Positions 8,848 to 17,518 of a stretch of 64,000 nt of DNA are shown here, in pieces (the first letter of the stretch is position 1; the number at the start of each line of letters is the position of its first letter). The position numbers and the translations under genes were made by a program. The notes beneath the pieces are model-generated. The model did not search any database and was not told the DNA's origin. It saw only the letters and a program-made list of their open reading frames with translations. This DNA comes from Nocardia sp. NBC_01327. Its GTDB lineage: Bacteria; Actinomycetota; Actinomycetes; Mycobacteriales; Mycobacteriaceae. Location of the stretch: the NCBI RefSeq assembly GCF_035958815.1, contig NZ_CP108383.1:6262001-6326000 (forward strand), given 5' to 3'.

Positions 8848-9515
8848 TGGCGACCTGCCCCGAAGGACATGCCTCGACGGCGACCGACTACTGCGATGTG
8901 TGCGGGTCGCCACTGACAGGTGCCGCACCGGCGGCCGAAAGCGCGGCCGCCACCACGCAACTCGGCCGGTGTCCGGCCTGCGGGGCGGCCATCGACGGCC
9001 GGTTCTGTGAGGACTGCGGCCACGATTCGGCGCTGCCCGCACCGGTGGCACAGGCCGCGACGACGGTGAACCCCGCAGTGCCGGAGGCCGATCCCGGTGG
9101 CACGGCGACGATCTGGGTCGCCATCGTCACCGCGGACCTCGCGCATTACAACCGCATGCTCGCCCAGAACGGCCCCGATGTCGATCGGGTGGACTTCCCG
9201 GACTACTACCCCGAGCGCCGAATCCCGCTGCACGGCAGGGATATTCTCATCGGCAAGCACAGCACCACGCAGGGGTTGTATCCGGAGATCGATCTGGCGA
9301 TCGCCCCCGCCGATATCGCGGTCTCGCGCTCGCACGCCCTGCTGCACCTGAACGGGGAGACGGTCACGGTGACCGACCTCGGATCGACCAATGGCACCTG
9401 CATGAACGACAGTGCGACCCCGATCACCGCCAAAACCCCCGTCCCGGTGCAGCCGGGTGACCGAATCCATGTGGGCGGCTGGACAACCATCACTCTCACC
9501 AGGGAAATTCACTAA
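8847..9515 (+). CDS. FHA-domain protein with two zinc ribbons
   Basis: 222 residues; ATG 8847 shares one base with the preceding stop. Two short zinc-ribbon-like clusters occupy residues 1-60 (CPEGH...CDVCG and CPACG...CEDCG). A forkhead-associated domain fills the C-terminal half: HGRDILIGKHS, VSRSHALLHL, DLGSTNGT, PGDRIHVGGWT. The conserved Arg, Ser-x-x-His and Asn-Gly needed for phosphothreonine binding are present. It is therefore a plausible reader of PknG-phosphorylated threonines, comparable in role to GarA/OdhI, although it differs from GarA by the zinc ribbons. It ends the operon; 85 bases separate it from the next gene. Confidence 0.88.
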   Translation: MATCPEGHASTATDYCDVCGSPLTGAAPAAESAAATTQLGRCPACGAAIDGRFCEDCGHDSALPAPVAQAATTVNPAVPEADPGGTATIWVAIVTADLAHYNRMLAQNGPDVDRVDFPDYYPERRIPLHGRDILIGKHSTTQGLYPEIDLAIAPADIAVSRSHALLHLNGETVTVTDLGSTNGTCMNDSATPITAKTPVPVQPGDRIHVGGWTTITLTREIH

Positions 9516-9600
9516 ACCGACGATCTTGGTCTCTTGTCCAAGTTAGGCTCCCCGCTCGATACGCATGCTCGCATTCCGGGCATGCAGAACGAGGGACCTG

Positions 9601-10656
9601 ATGAGACTGACTCGCCGAGAATTCGTGCGCACCGCCGTGGCCGCCACCGCCGGAGCCGCCGTGGCCGGGCTGACCGCCCCCGGAGCCGGAGCCATACCGT
9701 CGCCACTGCGGCGCAGCGTGGGCGCCCCGCAGGCCTGGATGGGCGCACTGCCCGACAGCACTTCACTACTGCGGCTGACGATTCCGGGCACCCACGATTC
9801 CTGCTGCAATAGCGCGCTGCACGGCACGCCCTGGGCCCAGACCCAGAACTGGGCTCTCGCCGATCAATTCCAGCAGGGCATTCGCTTCCTCGATATGCGC
9901 CTCAACGGCCTGCAGGACCATATGGGTGATTCGTTCGGGGTGTACCACTCGTCGGCGTACCAGGGCATCACCTTCGACGGGGTGCTCGACGCCTGCCGAA
10001 ACTTCCTGGCCCGCAATCCCGGTGAGGTCATCGTCATGCGGGTCAAGAAGGAGGACGGCACCGACAATGACGTCGGGGGCAACTTCGAGCAGATCTTCGA
10101 CGGCTATCTCGATGCCAAGGGGTACCGGCCGCTGTTCTGGATCGGCGCCCACGTGCCGACTCTCGGTGAGGCGCGCGGGCGGATCGTGCTGATCGCGCAG
10201 TTCGCCAATCAGCTGCCCGTGCTGCAGTGGCCCAGCGGCGACAATGGGAATCTGTCGAACAGCTACTTCTACCTTCAGGACCACTACACGGCCAACGGCC
10301 TGATGGGTATCGATTCCGGATCCGCCGGTGGGACAGGATCATTCGGCGGCGGCAAGACGATCGGCGGCACCGGCTCCGCCGATGTCGGGTCCTCCGGCGG
10401 CGACAAGTTCTCCTATGTCAGCAGCTGCTTCGACAAGGCGGCCGCCGACAGCAACAACTCGCTGATGTACATCAACTTCACCAGCTATTCCGATAATGCG
10501 TGGCCCAGGGACAATGCCGATGCGATCATGCCGCAGGTGGAGCGCTATCTGACCGCGCACCGCACCCAGGCCGGTCACTTCGGCATTGTCCCCATGGACT
10601 TTCCGGACCTGTTCCCGAATGTGCTCGGACTACTGCTGGAGAAGAACTTCCTCTGA
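9601..10656 (+). CDS. Tat-exported phosphatidylinositol-specific phospholipase C-like protein
   Basis: 351 residues from ATG 9601, with GAGGG four bases upstream. The N-terminus MRLTRREFVRTAVAATAG is a twin-arginine signal with Ala-rich core and likely cleavage near GAGA. The mature part has the PLC X-box: IPGTHDSCC (catalytic His), FLDMRL, VIVMRVKKED, and a second His region GHFGIVPMDF near the end. Bacterial PI-PLCs cleave phosphatidylinositol or GPI anchors; substrate preference here cannot be read. A Gly/Ser-rich loop (about residues 240-275) interrupts the domain. The 3' end overlaps the convergent exporter gene by 27 bases. Confidence 0.85.
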   Translation: MRLTRREFVRTAVAATAGAAVAGLTAPGAGAIPSPLRRSVGAPQAWMGALPDSTSLLRLTIPGTHDSCCNSALHGTPWAQTQNWALADQFQQGIRFLDMRLNGLQDHMGDSFGVYHSSAYQGITFDGVLDACRNFLARNPGEVIVMRVKKEDGTDNDVGGNFEQIFDGYLDAKGYRPLFWIGAHVPTLGEARGRIVLIAQFANQLPVLQWPSGDNGNLSNSYFYLQDHYTANGLMGIDSGSAGGTGSFGGGKTIGGTGSADVGSSGGDKFSYVSSCFDKAAADSNNSLMYINFTSYSDNAWPRDNADAIMPQVERYLTAHRTQAGHFGIVPMDFPDLFPNVLGLLLEKNFL

Positions 10657-12195
10657 CCGCACCGGCTCCGGGGCCGGTGTGGCGGGAGTTCGCGTGGGGC
10701 GCATGGTGATTGCCAGCACGGCTGCTCCGGCGAGTGCGATCACCATGGTCCAGAGCGAACCGACATGCATGGCATGGATGAAGGCGTCATCGGCGGCATG
10801 AGCGAGTTCGGGCCGCCCGAGGGTGGCGGCGATATGCCGGGCCTGTTCGGCGGACACCCGGGCCTGATCGCGCACCGGGCCGGGCACGTCCTGCAGCGAA
10901 CCGTCGATGGCGCGGCGGTAGGTGATGGACATGATGGTGCCGCCCACCGCGATTCCGAGCACGCTACCGGTCTGGCGCACGGTATTGGTGACCGCGGATC
11001 CGGCGCCGACGCGTTCCAGCGGGAGGGTGTTCATCAGGGCGGCGGTGACCGAACCCATGACGATGCCGATCGAAATACCCTGCACCGCAAGCACTATCTC
11101 GTTCCACACCAGCGGGGTATGCAGTCCGAACAGGGCGAAACTACCCATGGCCAGCGCCGCGACGGTCACGGCCGTCGCGGTCACCGGGCGAATCGTCCAG
11201 CGGCGCACCAGGCGAATGCCGAGCGGGCCGCCGATCATCGCGCCGAAGGCGGCCGGAGAGCTGGCCAGGCCGGCTTCCAGTGGTGAAAAGCCCCGTGCGC
11301 CTTGCAGATAGAACGCGCCGTAGAAACCGGCGGCGGTCATGGCGAACAGCAGCAGGCCCAGGGCCGCATTGCCGCCGCCGAAGATCCGGCCCGCCAGCAG
11401 CCGGGGATCGAAACTGGGCTGCCGCATACGCAATTCGACCGTCACGAAGGCAGTCAGCAGCGCCGCTCCGGAGGCGATCGGCGCCCATACATCGAGCGGG
11501 GTCCAGGAGGCCACCTGCCCCGCTCGGATCAGTCCGTAGGCCAGTGCGCCGAGGCCGCTGATCGATAGGACGAATCCGGCGGGATCGAGCGGGCGTGTGG
11601 TGGGGCTGCGGAATTGCGGGACCAGGGCGATGATTCCGATCAGGGCCAGCGCCACGGCCGGGACATTGACGAGAAAGACCGAGCCCCACCAGAAGTGGTC
11701 GAGGAGTACTCCGGCGATCAGGGGGCCCGCGGCCAGTCCGACACCGGCGGAGGCCGAGGAGATGCCGATGGCGGTATTGCGCGCGGGACCGGTGAAGGTC
11801 CAGGTGAGGATGGCCATGGTGGCGGGCATGATCATCGCGCTGCCCACGCCCATGGCGGCGCGCGCGGCGATCAGCTCTCCGGCATCGCCGGCGAAGGCCG
11901 CCCACACCGAGGCGGCCGCGAAGGTCGCCATCCCGGTGGCCAGCACGGTCCGGTGACCGAAGCGGTCACCGAGCGCGCCCGCGGTGAACATCAGGGCGGC
12001 GAAGACCAGGGTGTAGGAGCCGGTGGCCCATTGCAGTTGGGACAGGGTGGCGCCGAGGCCGCGGACCGGGTCGGCGAGGGTTTCGGCGGTGATGCCGAGG
12101 ATGGTGTTGTCCATCCAGATCAGGAATGACGAGAGCAGGAGTACGGCGAGAATCAGCCGCTGCCGGGATTTCGGCAGCGTCGCAGGCGTAGTCAT
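10630..12195 (-). CDS. DHA2 (14-TM) MFS drug exporter
   Basis: 521 residues from ATG 12195; GAAGG lies 5 bases upstream, which favours it over the GTG two codons earlier. MFS landmarks: SFLIWMDNTILGIT in TM1, QLQWATGSYTLVFAALMFTAGALGDRFGHR (motif A), and about 14 hydrophobic segments. This is the EmrB/QacA type of proton-driven multidrug exporter in the inner membrane. It is divergent from a MarR gene with shared operator-like repeats between them, so the MarR protein probably represses it. Substrate unknown. The 3' end overlaps the PI-PLC gene. Confidence 0.9.
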   Translation of the reverse strand: MTTPATLPKSRQRLILAVLLLSSFLIWMDNTILGITAETLADPVRGLGATLSQLQWATGSYTLVFAALMFTAGALGDRFGHRTVLATGMATFAAASVWAAFAGDAGELIAARAAMGVGSAMIMPATMAILTWTFTGPARNTAIGISSASAGVGLAAGPLIAGVLLDHFWWGSVFLVNVPAVALALIGIIALVPQFRSPTTRPLDPAGFVLSISGLGALAYGLIRAGQVASWTPLDVWAPIASGAALLTAFVTVELRMRQPSFDPRLLAGRIFGGGNAALGLLLFAMTAAGFYGAFYLQGARGFSPLEAGLASSPAAFGAMIGGPLGIRLVRRWTIRPVTATAVTVAALAMGSFALFGLHTPLVWNEIVLAVQGISIGIVMGSVTAALMNTLPLERVGAGSAVTNTVRQTGSVLGIAVGGTIMSITYRRAIDGSLQDVPGPVRDQARVSAEQARHIAATLGRPELAHAADDAFIHAMHVGSLWTMVIALAGAAVLAITMRPTRTPATPAPEPVRSEEVLLQQ

Positions 12196-12214
12196 GGGCA
12201 CCTTCGGTACGATT

Positions 12215-12261
12215 GGTAGGAACCTGACGATCTAAGAATGCAGAATCGTCAGGAACCTGTC
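12215..12261. promoter_or_regulatory. Tandem palindromic operators between the DHA2 exporter and MarR genes
   Basis: AGGAACCTG occurs twice, at 12218-12226 and 12251-12259, spaced 33 bp (about three helix turns). Each copy sits in an imperfect palindrome (GGTAGG-AA-CCTGAC at 12215-12228; GTCAGG-AA-CCTGTC at 12248-12261). CCTGACGAT (12223-12231) and ATCGTCAGG (12245-12253) also form a perfect inverted repeat. The position between divergent start codons suits MarR binding sites controlling both genes. Confidence 0.55.
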
Positions 12262-12283
12262 AATCTCTAGGGAAGGCTGGACG

Positions 12284-12802
12284 GTGGGTTCGTATAGCGG
12301 CGAGGGCGGTTCCCTGACCTTCATGGTCCGCACGGTCTGGCTGACCATGCGCGCGGCAATCGGTGAGGAGCTCAAGGCTTTCGGGCTCTCGACCTCGCAG
12401 TATGCGACGCTGATGATGACCGATTCGCATCCCGGGCTCTCGGTCGCCGACATTGCCCGCGAGGTGGCCAGCTCCCGGCAGGCCGCCAATGAAATGCTCG
12501 GCGGACTGGAAGCGGAGGGCCTGATCGAACGCAGCCCGCATCCCACCGATCGGCGCACCCACCAGATCCATGTCACCGAATCCGGGCGAAAACGGTTGGC
12601 AGCGGCGCGTATCGCGGTCGCCGCGCGAGAGTCCGAGCTGGAGGCGCGGTTCACGCCCGAACAGCAGGCATCGATTCGCGACTGGCTGGCGGGTCTCGCC
12701 GAGGCCTGCGCTGAATCCGGTCAGCGCACCGAGCGAATGGGTGCGACGGCGAGCGCGCCGAGCACCGACAGCACACCGCCGAAGAGGAAGAGCGGGGCGT
12801 AG
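12284..12802 (+). CDS. MarR-family transcriptional regulator
   Basis: 172 residues from GTG 12284 with GGAAGG upstream. Winged-helix features of MarR proteins: LSTSQYATLMMTD, LSVADIAREVASSRQAANEMLGGLEAEGLIERSPHPTDRR (recognition helix and wing), then a helical dimerisation tail. Divergent from the DHA2 exporter, a classical autoregulated MarR-exporter pair; ligand unknown. The last 25 codons overlap the end of the convergent MFS gene at 12721. The acidic/Ser/Pro C-terminal tail after residue 145 is not typical and may simply be unstructured. Confidence 0.88.
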   Translation: MGSYSGEGGSLTFMVRTVWLTMRAAIGEELKAFGLSTSQYATLMMTDSHPGLSVADIAREVASSRQAANEMLGGLEAEGLIERSPHPTDRRTHQIHVTESGRKRLAAARIAVAARESELEARFTPEQQASIRDWLAGLAEACAESGQRTERMGATASAPSTDSTPPKRKSGA

Positions 12803-13956
12803 CCGCCCAGGCTGACCACGGCCGAGGCGACGAAGGGGCCGAGGATCTGCGGGGCGGCGTTCGCGATATTCAGCACGCCCATATCGCGGGCGGCGTCCTC
12901 CGCCTTCGGCAGCACCATGGTGACCAGGGCGGTATCGACCGCCATATAGCAGCCGAACGCCACACCATTGACGGCCGCGAAGGCCAGCATGCCGGGCCAG
13001 GTCGGGGTAATGACCGGGATCAGCTGCGCGGCCGCCGCAATGCCCGCAGAGAGCCCGACAAAGAGCTTGCGGCGGTTGAAACGGTCGGAGAGCACACCAC
13101 CGACGACCGTCGAAATCGTCATGCCCACAGCGGAAATGCCCGTCAGCACCGCCACCGCCGTCGACGGCTTCAGATCACCGGGCAGGGAGATATGGTCCTG
13201 CAGGATGTAGAGCTGGTAGCCGACGACCGAGAAATAGCCGAGGACCAGCAGGAAGCGGCCGATGAAGGCCCAGCGGAAGTCGTGCTCGCGCAAGACGCTC
13301 AGGAAGGCGCGGCCCTGATCGCGTAGGGACGCCGCTTTTTTGGCAGGCATGCGCTGTTCACGGGCGCCGGCGGTGAAGATGACGGCGGCCGCCGCGACGA
13401 ACACGCCGAGCACGAGGTAGCCGGTGCGGTAGCTGAAGGCCGAGGCCAGCCCGACACCGACCACTGTTCCGAACGGCAGGCCCAGACCCACTGCCGCAGA
13501 GGCGATCCCGCGGCGTGCCAGCGGCACCCGGTCCGGGACCACCGAGGTGATGGCCGCCTGATAGATGTTCATGACCGCCTGGCCCACACACCAGGCGAGG
13601 GTCACCAGCAGCACGGTATTCACACTGCCGAGCAGCGCCATGGCCGCGATCGCGGCCAGACCGCCACCGAGAATCCAGGGATTGCGCCGCCCGGACCGGT
13701 CCGACAGCGCGCCCGCGACCGGGTTGAAGATCGTGGCGAAGATCGCCGAAATACCCGCTACCAGACCGAGATTGGCGACCTTGTCGGCCGCGTCGATATG
13801 TTCGACCTGCAGCGGCAGCAGCACACCGCCGACGCCGGAGTACATCGCGTACATGGCCGCATTGCCGAGAAACAGCAGGGGCAGCAGACCACGGGTGGGC
13901 GTGCCGGCGGGAGCGGAATTGCCGCCGAGGGAGACATCGGCGTCAGAGTGAGCCAC
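12721..13956 (-). CDS. 12-TM MFS transporter next to a beta-glucosidase gene
   Basis: 411 residues if started at GTG 13956 (begins VAHSDADVSLGG); the frame stays open upstream but without plausible coding sequence. Twelve hydrophobic segments; motif A-like GALSDRSGRRNPWILGG after TM2 and GVLSDRFNRRKLFVG in the second half. The family is a general MFS with no recognised substrate motif. It lies downstream of the GH3 gene on the same strand, suggesting uptake or efflux of a sugar or glycoside. A strong hairpin between the two genes suggests separate transcription. Overlaps the 3' end of the MarR gene. Confidence 0.82.
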   Translation of the reverse strand: MAHSDADVSLGGNSAPAGTPTRGLLPLLFLGNAAMYAMYSGVGGVLLPLQVEHIDAADKVANLGLVAGISAIFATIFNPVAGALSDRSGRRNPWILGGGLAAIAAMALLGSVNTVLLVTLAWCVGQAVMNIYQAAITSVVPDRVPLARRGIASAAVGLGLPFGTVVGVGLASAFSYRTGYLVLGVFVAAAAVIFTAGAREQRMPAKKAASLRDQGRAFLSVLREHDFRWAFIGRFLLVLGYFSVVGYQLYILQDHISLPGDLKPSTAVAVLTGISAVGMTISTVVGGVLSDRFNRRKLFVGLSAGIAAAAQLIPVITPTWPGMLAFAAVNGVAFGCYMAVDTALVTMVLPKAEDAARDMGVLNIANAAPQILGPFVASAVVSLGGYAPLFLFGGVLSVLGALAVAPIRSVR

Positions 13957-14026
13957 GGTGAAATCCAAAGTGTGCGAGTGAAAGTGGATAAATAGTGCGC
14001 GGCTCCCCGTCGCCCCGGCGCGCTTG

Positions 14027-14079
14027 TGGCCGGGATCCATACCCGACTGTGGTCCAGCGGGTGCGGTGGATCCCGGCCA
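14027..14079. repeat. 13-bp perfect inverted repeat, possible dispersed intergenic element
   Basis: TGGCCGGGATCCA (14027-14039) and TGGATCCCGGCCA (14067-14079) are perfect inverted arms around a 27-base loop. The loop itself can pair ACCCG (14041-14045) with CGGGT (14058-14062). It is followed by GCATGCCGGGATGACGG. The stretch looks like a mobile or dispersed hairpin of the kind found in intergenic spaces, but only one copy is in this window. Confidence 0.4.
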
Positions 14080-14102
14080 GAAGCATGCCGGGATGACGGG
14101 AC

Positions 14103-14135
14103 GGTTCCGGGCCCGCGGGTGGCGGGCCCGGAACC
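14103..14135 (-). terminator. Strong hairpin terminator after the GH3 gene
   Basis: A perfect 14-bp stem (14103-14116 with 14122-14135) and a 5-base loop GGGTG start six bases beyond the beta-glucosidase stop. There is no U-tract, as is common for actinobacterial terminators. It should end transcription of the hydrolase-glucosidase pair before the MFS gene. Confidence 0.7.
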
Positions 14136-14140
14136 GGTGA

Positions 14141-16522
14141 TCAGGCGATCTGGGCGGTGAGGGGCAGGTCTTCGACCGAGGTGCCGATATGCAGGGTGAA
14201 GGCGCCGGGTTCGACGGCCCAGCCCTGATCGGTCCAGTGCTGGAACGAACGCTGCGGCAGATCGATGGTGGCGGTGACGGTTTCACCGGCGGCGGCCTCG
14301 ACGAGGTCGAAGCCGGAGAGCCAGCGCACCGGGCGATCCACGGCGCTGTCCGCGCGGGACAGGTAGGCCTGCACCACCTGGCGGCCGGTCCGCTCACCGG
14401 TATTGCGGACGGTGACCGTCGCGGTGTGACCGCTCACGGTCACCTCCGACAGCTCCCAGGTGGTGTAGCCGAGGCCGTGCCCGAACGGATAGGCCGGTGC
14501 CACACCGGATTTCAGCCAGGCGCGGTAACCGATGTGGATGCCCTCGGTGTAGGGCAGCGAGTTGTCGGCGGCGGGCTTGGTATCGACCACCGGCACATCG
14601 GCCAGGACCTTGGGCCAGGTGGTGGGCAGGCGACCGCCGGGTTCGGCCGCACCGGTGAGCACATCGGCCAGGGCCGCACCGAATTCCTGGCCGGGGAACC
14701 AGGTCAGCAGCACGGCGGCGACATCGTCGCGCCACGGCATCTCCACGGGCGAACCGGAATTCACCACCACGATGGTGCGCGGATTCACCGCGGCGACCGC
14801 GGCCACCAGTTCGTCCTGACGGCCGGGCAGGCGCAGATCCTTGCGGTCGAAACCCTCGGACTCGATCTGCTCGGTGGTACCGACCACGACCACCGCGACC
14901 TCGGAGCTGCGGGCCAATTCCACTGCGGCGGCGAACTCTTCGTCGGCGGCGCGGCGCGGGCGGCCGACCGCGAAGGTCAGGCCCATGGCGGGCAGACCCG
15001 AATCCAGCACCGGGGCCAGCTCGATGAGCACCTCGAGCTCATCACCCTCGGCCAGCGTGCGAGTCACCCAGCGCTGCGGCGGATTCAGCAGCATCTCCAC
15101 CGGATCGGCGCCGTCGGGCATGACGGTCTCGGTGAGCACGGTCTCGCCGTCGATATCCAGGCGCAGCGTGCCCACACCGGCGAAACCGATCCGCCACTCC
15201 CCCGCCGTATCGACGCGCAGCGTGCCGCGCAGTTCGAAGGACTTGGCCACCATGGCATTCGCATTGCCGAAGAGCATCAGCCCGCCCGCGGTGCGATGCT
15301 CGGTATCCAGGACCGAATCACCGTCGAGGTAGCGCAGCGACAGACCCGGCGTGCCGGTCTCGGGATCGGTGACCAGATCCAGCGGGACCGCGATCAGATG
15401 GTCGTTGAGGTGCACACCCGGCGTGTACCGCACCGGCAGCACCGCGGACAGGCCCTCCAGCGGCGAAGTCGTATGCGCCGGAATGACTGTGGCACTACCG
15501 CCGCCCATGAAGCGGGGCTCGGTCGCGGCCGCGCCCAGCAGGGCGACCTGGGCGGGCTTGCCCAGCGGCAGGGTGCCGTCATTGGTGGCCAGCACCATGG
15601 CCTGGGCCGCCGCCTCACGCACCAGGCGCTGGGCGGACTCGTCGGTGAATGCCGGGGGCTGCTGCGGGGTTCCGTTCAGCGCACCGACACGAATGGCGAA
15701 ACGCAGTATGCGGCGGATCTTTTCGTCGATGGCCGACTCGGGGACCTCACCCTTGCGCACCGCCTCGATCAGGGGCGCGCCCCACAGCTCCCACGGGCCG
15801 GGCATGGCGATATCGGTGCCGTGGGCGGCGCCGGCGGTGGAGCGCACCGCGGTCCAGTCCGACACCACCACACCGTCATAACCCCACTCGCCCTTCAAAG
15901 GCTCGTCCAGCAGGGCGTTCTCGGTCATGGTGGTGCCGTTGACCGAGTTGTAGGAATCCATGATCATCCAGGTGCCCGCCTGCACCGCCCGCTCGAACGG
16001 GTACAGGTACAGCTCGCGCAGCGTGCGATCGTCGGCAATGACATCGGCCGTGAAGCGTTCGGTCTCGGAGTCATTGGCCACATAGTGCTTCGGGCAGGCG
16101 CTCACACCGTGCGCCTGCACCGCGTCGACATAGGCCGACGCGATCTCGGCGGTGAGCATGGGATCCTCGGAGAAACATTCGAAATGCCTGCCGCCCAGCG
16201 GGGATCGGTGCAGATTCATGGTCGGCCCGAGCACCGCGTAGACGTCCTTGCGCCGGGCCTCGGCGGCAATGAGCCCGCCGATCCGGCCGAGCAGCTCGCG
16301 GTCCCAGGTCGCGGCCAGCGCGGTACCCGAGGGCAGACTCACCGAGGGGTCGCGCTCATCCCAGAGTTCACCGCGCACACCGGTCGGGCCGTCCGAGACC
16401 GGCATTTCGGCCAGGCCGATGCTCGTATCACCGGCGAAGCGGAAGACGCCCGAGCCGGAGATGAGCCGGACCTTGGCCGCCAGGTCCAGTTTGGCGAGTA
16501 GGTCGCCGATGACGTCGTTCAT
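14141..16522 (-). CDS. Glycoside hydrolase family 3 beta-glucosidase with a PA14 insert
   Basis: 793 residues, ATG 16522, overlapping the upstream hydrolase stop by 4 bases (ATGA). N-terminal GH3 barrel: MPVSDGPTGVRG, GPTMNLHRSPLGGRHFECFSEDP, CPKHYVAND (Lys145-His146), and GYDGVVVSDW with Asp222 as nucleophile. A PA14-like domain (about 390-530) is inserted in the second GH3 domain; a fibronectin-III-like domain ends the protein (about 690-780). This order matches KamA/BglB-type cytosolic beta-glucosidases that cut oligosaccharides or plant glycosides. No signal peptide, so substrates must be imported. The neighbouring MFS transporter and alpha/beta hydrolase may supply or process an acylated glycoside. 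Confidence 0.93.
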   Translation of the reverse strand: MNDVIGDLLAKLDLAAKVRLISGSGVFRFAGDTSIGLAEMPVSDGPTGVRGELWDERDPSVSLPSGTALAATWDRELLGRIGGLIAAEARRKDVYAVLGPTMNLHRSPLGGRHFECFSEDPMLTAEIASAYVDAVQAHGVSACPKHYVANDSETERFTADVIADDRTLRELYLYPFERAVQAGTWMIMDSYNSVNGTTMTENALLDEPLKGEWGYDGVVVSDWTAVRSTAGAAHGTDIAMPGPWELWGAPLIEAVRKGEVPESAIDEKIRRILRFAIRVGALNGTPQQPPAFTDESAQRLVREAAAQAMVLATNDGTLPLGKPAQVALLGAAATEPRFMGGGSATVIPAHTTSPLEGLSAVLPVRYTPGVHLNDHLIAVPLDLVTDPETGTPGLSLRYLDGDSVLDTEHRTAGGLMLFGNANAMVAKSFELRGTLRVDTAGEWRIGFAGVGTLRLDIDGETVLTETVMPDGADPVEMLLNPPQRWVTRTLAEGDELEVLIELAPVLDSGLPAMGLTFAVGRPRRAADEEFAAAVELARSSEVAVVVVGTTEQIESEGFDRKDLRLPGRQDELVAAVAAVNPRTIVVVNSGSPVEMPWRDDVAAVLLTWFPGQEFGAALADVLTGAAEPGGRLPTTWPKVLADVPVVDTKPAADNSLPYTEGIHIGYRAWLKSGVAPAYPFGHGLGYTTWELSEVTVSGHTATVTVRNTGERTGRQVVQAYLSRADSAVDRPVRWLSGFDLVEAAAGETVTATIDLPQRSFQHWTDQGWAVEPGAFTLHIGTSVEDLPLTAQIA

Positions 16523-17370
16523 GCCAGTTCCTCCCAGAAGTTCACCAGATCCGCCGACACCTGATCGGGAACGGTCTCATTGGGCACATGCCCGGAGCCG
16601 CGATACACCGCGGTCCTAGCCTGCAACTGCTGCGCGAACTTCTCGTGGACGCTGGGGTCCCAGAGGTCGTTCGTGTCGCCGTAGGCGACCAGCAGCGGCA
16701 CACCGGCGTCGCGCAGCGTCGCGGCATCGGCGAGTGGCGGCGTCTCCATGTTCTTGAGAATGCCGAGGATATTGGCCTTCTTGGTCTGCAGAATGCGTTG
16801 ATGCAGGAACTCCATGCGCTCCGGCGACGGTGGCTGCCCGGCTGCGGTCATAGCGGCGCTCATCTGCTGCCAGATCGCTTCCTGCCCAGCGCTTTCCACA
16901 ATCTGCGCGACGGCCTGCGGCGGCGGGAACTTGATGTCCTCGACCGAGGACGGCCCGGAGGCGAGCAGGGTGAAACTGCGGAAGCGCTCGGGGCGGGCGA
17001 CCACCGCCACGCGGGCGACGTAGCCGCCGAAGGAGTGGCCCACGAGGTGGACGGGGGCATCCGGGGAGACCTGGTCGACCACCGCGAGCAGGTCGGCGGT
17101 GAACTCGTCCATGGTGTACCCGGCGATATCGTCCGGGCCCTGCGACTGCCACTGCCCGCGCTGGTCGTAGGCGACCGCGCGATAACCCGCCGCGGCCAGC
17201 AGCGGGAGCATGTACTCGAAGTCTTCCTTGGAGCCGGTGAAGCCCGGCACCAGCACCACCGTGCCGCGGTTGCCGGCGCCGCTCGGCGGGTTGGTCTGCC
17301 ATCCGGCGAGCGTGCCCGCCCCGCCCTGCAGCGTGATCGATTCGATCGGTGCTTCGGTGCCCTGAGTCAT
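16519..17370 (-). CDS. Alpha/beta-fold hydrolase
   Basis: 283 residues from ATG 17370, preceded by GAGGAAGG. The frame is open further upstream but the RBS fixes this start. Alpha/beta hydrolase motifs: VVLVPGFTGS (oxyanion loop), nucleophile elbow GHSFGG with Ser113, acid in YGDTNDLWDP, and base in GSGHVPNE. Could be an esterase, lipase or C-C hydrolase; the specificity is not evident. It is the first gene of a two-gene unit with the beta-glucosidase and is divergent from a TetR gene, which probably controls it through the palindrome at 17434. Confidence 0.88.
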   Translation of the reverse strand: MTQGTEAPIESITLQGGAGTLAGWQTNPPSGAGNRGTVVLVPGFTGSKEDFEYMLPLLAAAGYRAVAYDQRGQWQSQGPDDIAGYTMDEFTADLLAVVDQVSPDAPVHLVGHSFGGYVARVAVVARPERFRSFTLLASGPSSVEDIKFPPPQAVAQIVESAGQEAIWQQMSAAMTAAGQPPSPERMEFLHQRILQTKKANILGILKNMETPPLADAATLRDAGVPLLVAYGDTNDLWDPSVHEKFAQQLQARTAVYRGSGHVPNETVPDQVSADLVNFWEELA

Positions 17371-17433
17371 CGGCTGTCCTTCCTCGTACGGCCCTGTACG
17401 GCTGGCCCCGAGTCTGCCAGCGGATAACCCACC

Positions 17434-17453
17434 TACCGAGTACTCACTCGGTA
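17434..17453. promoter_or_regulatory. TetR-type operator (8-bp arms)
   Basis: TACCGAGT (17434-17441), spacer ACTC, ACTCGGTA (17446-17453): a perfect inverted repeat between the divergent hydrolase and TetR starts. Size and spacing are typical for a TetR dimer site. It abuts the GTG at 17456, which argues that the TetR protein starts downstream at 17519. Confidence 0.65.
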
Positions 17454-17518
17454 CTGTGACCGTTTTGTTATATGACCCGAAGTCGCAGCTCCCGACGCCG
17501 CGACTAGTGTCGCTGCTC

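Noticed and set aside
14189..16501. 770-codon plus-strand frame opposite the GH3 gene
   Set aside because: Low-complexity Gly/His/Gln-rich product without homology; GH3 motifs are unambiguous on the minus strand.
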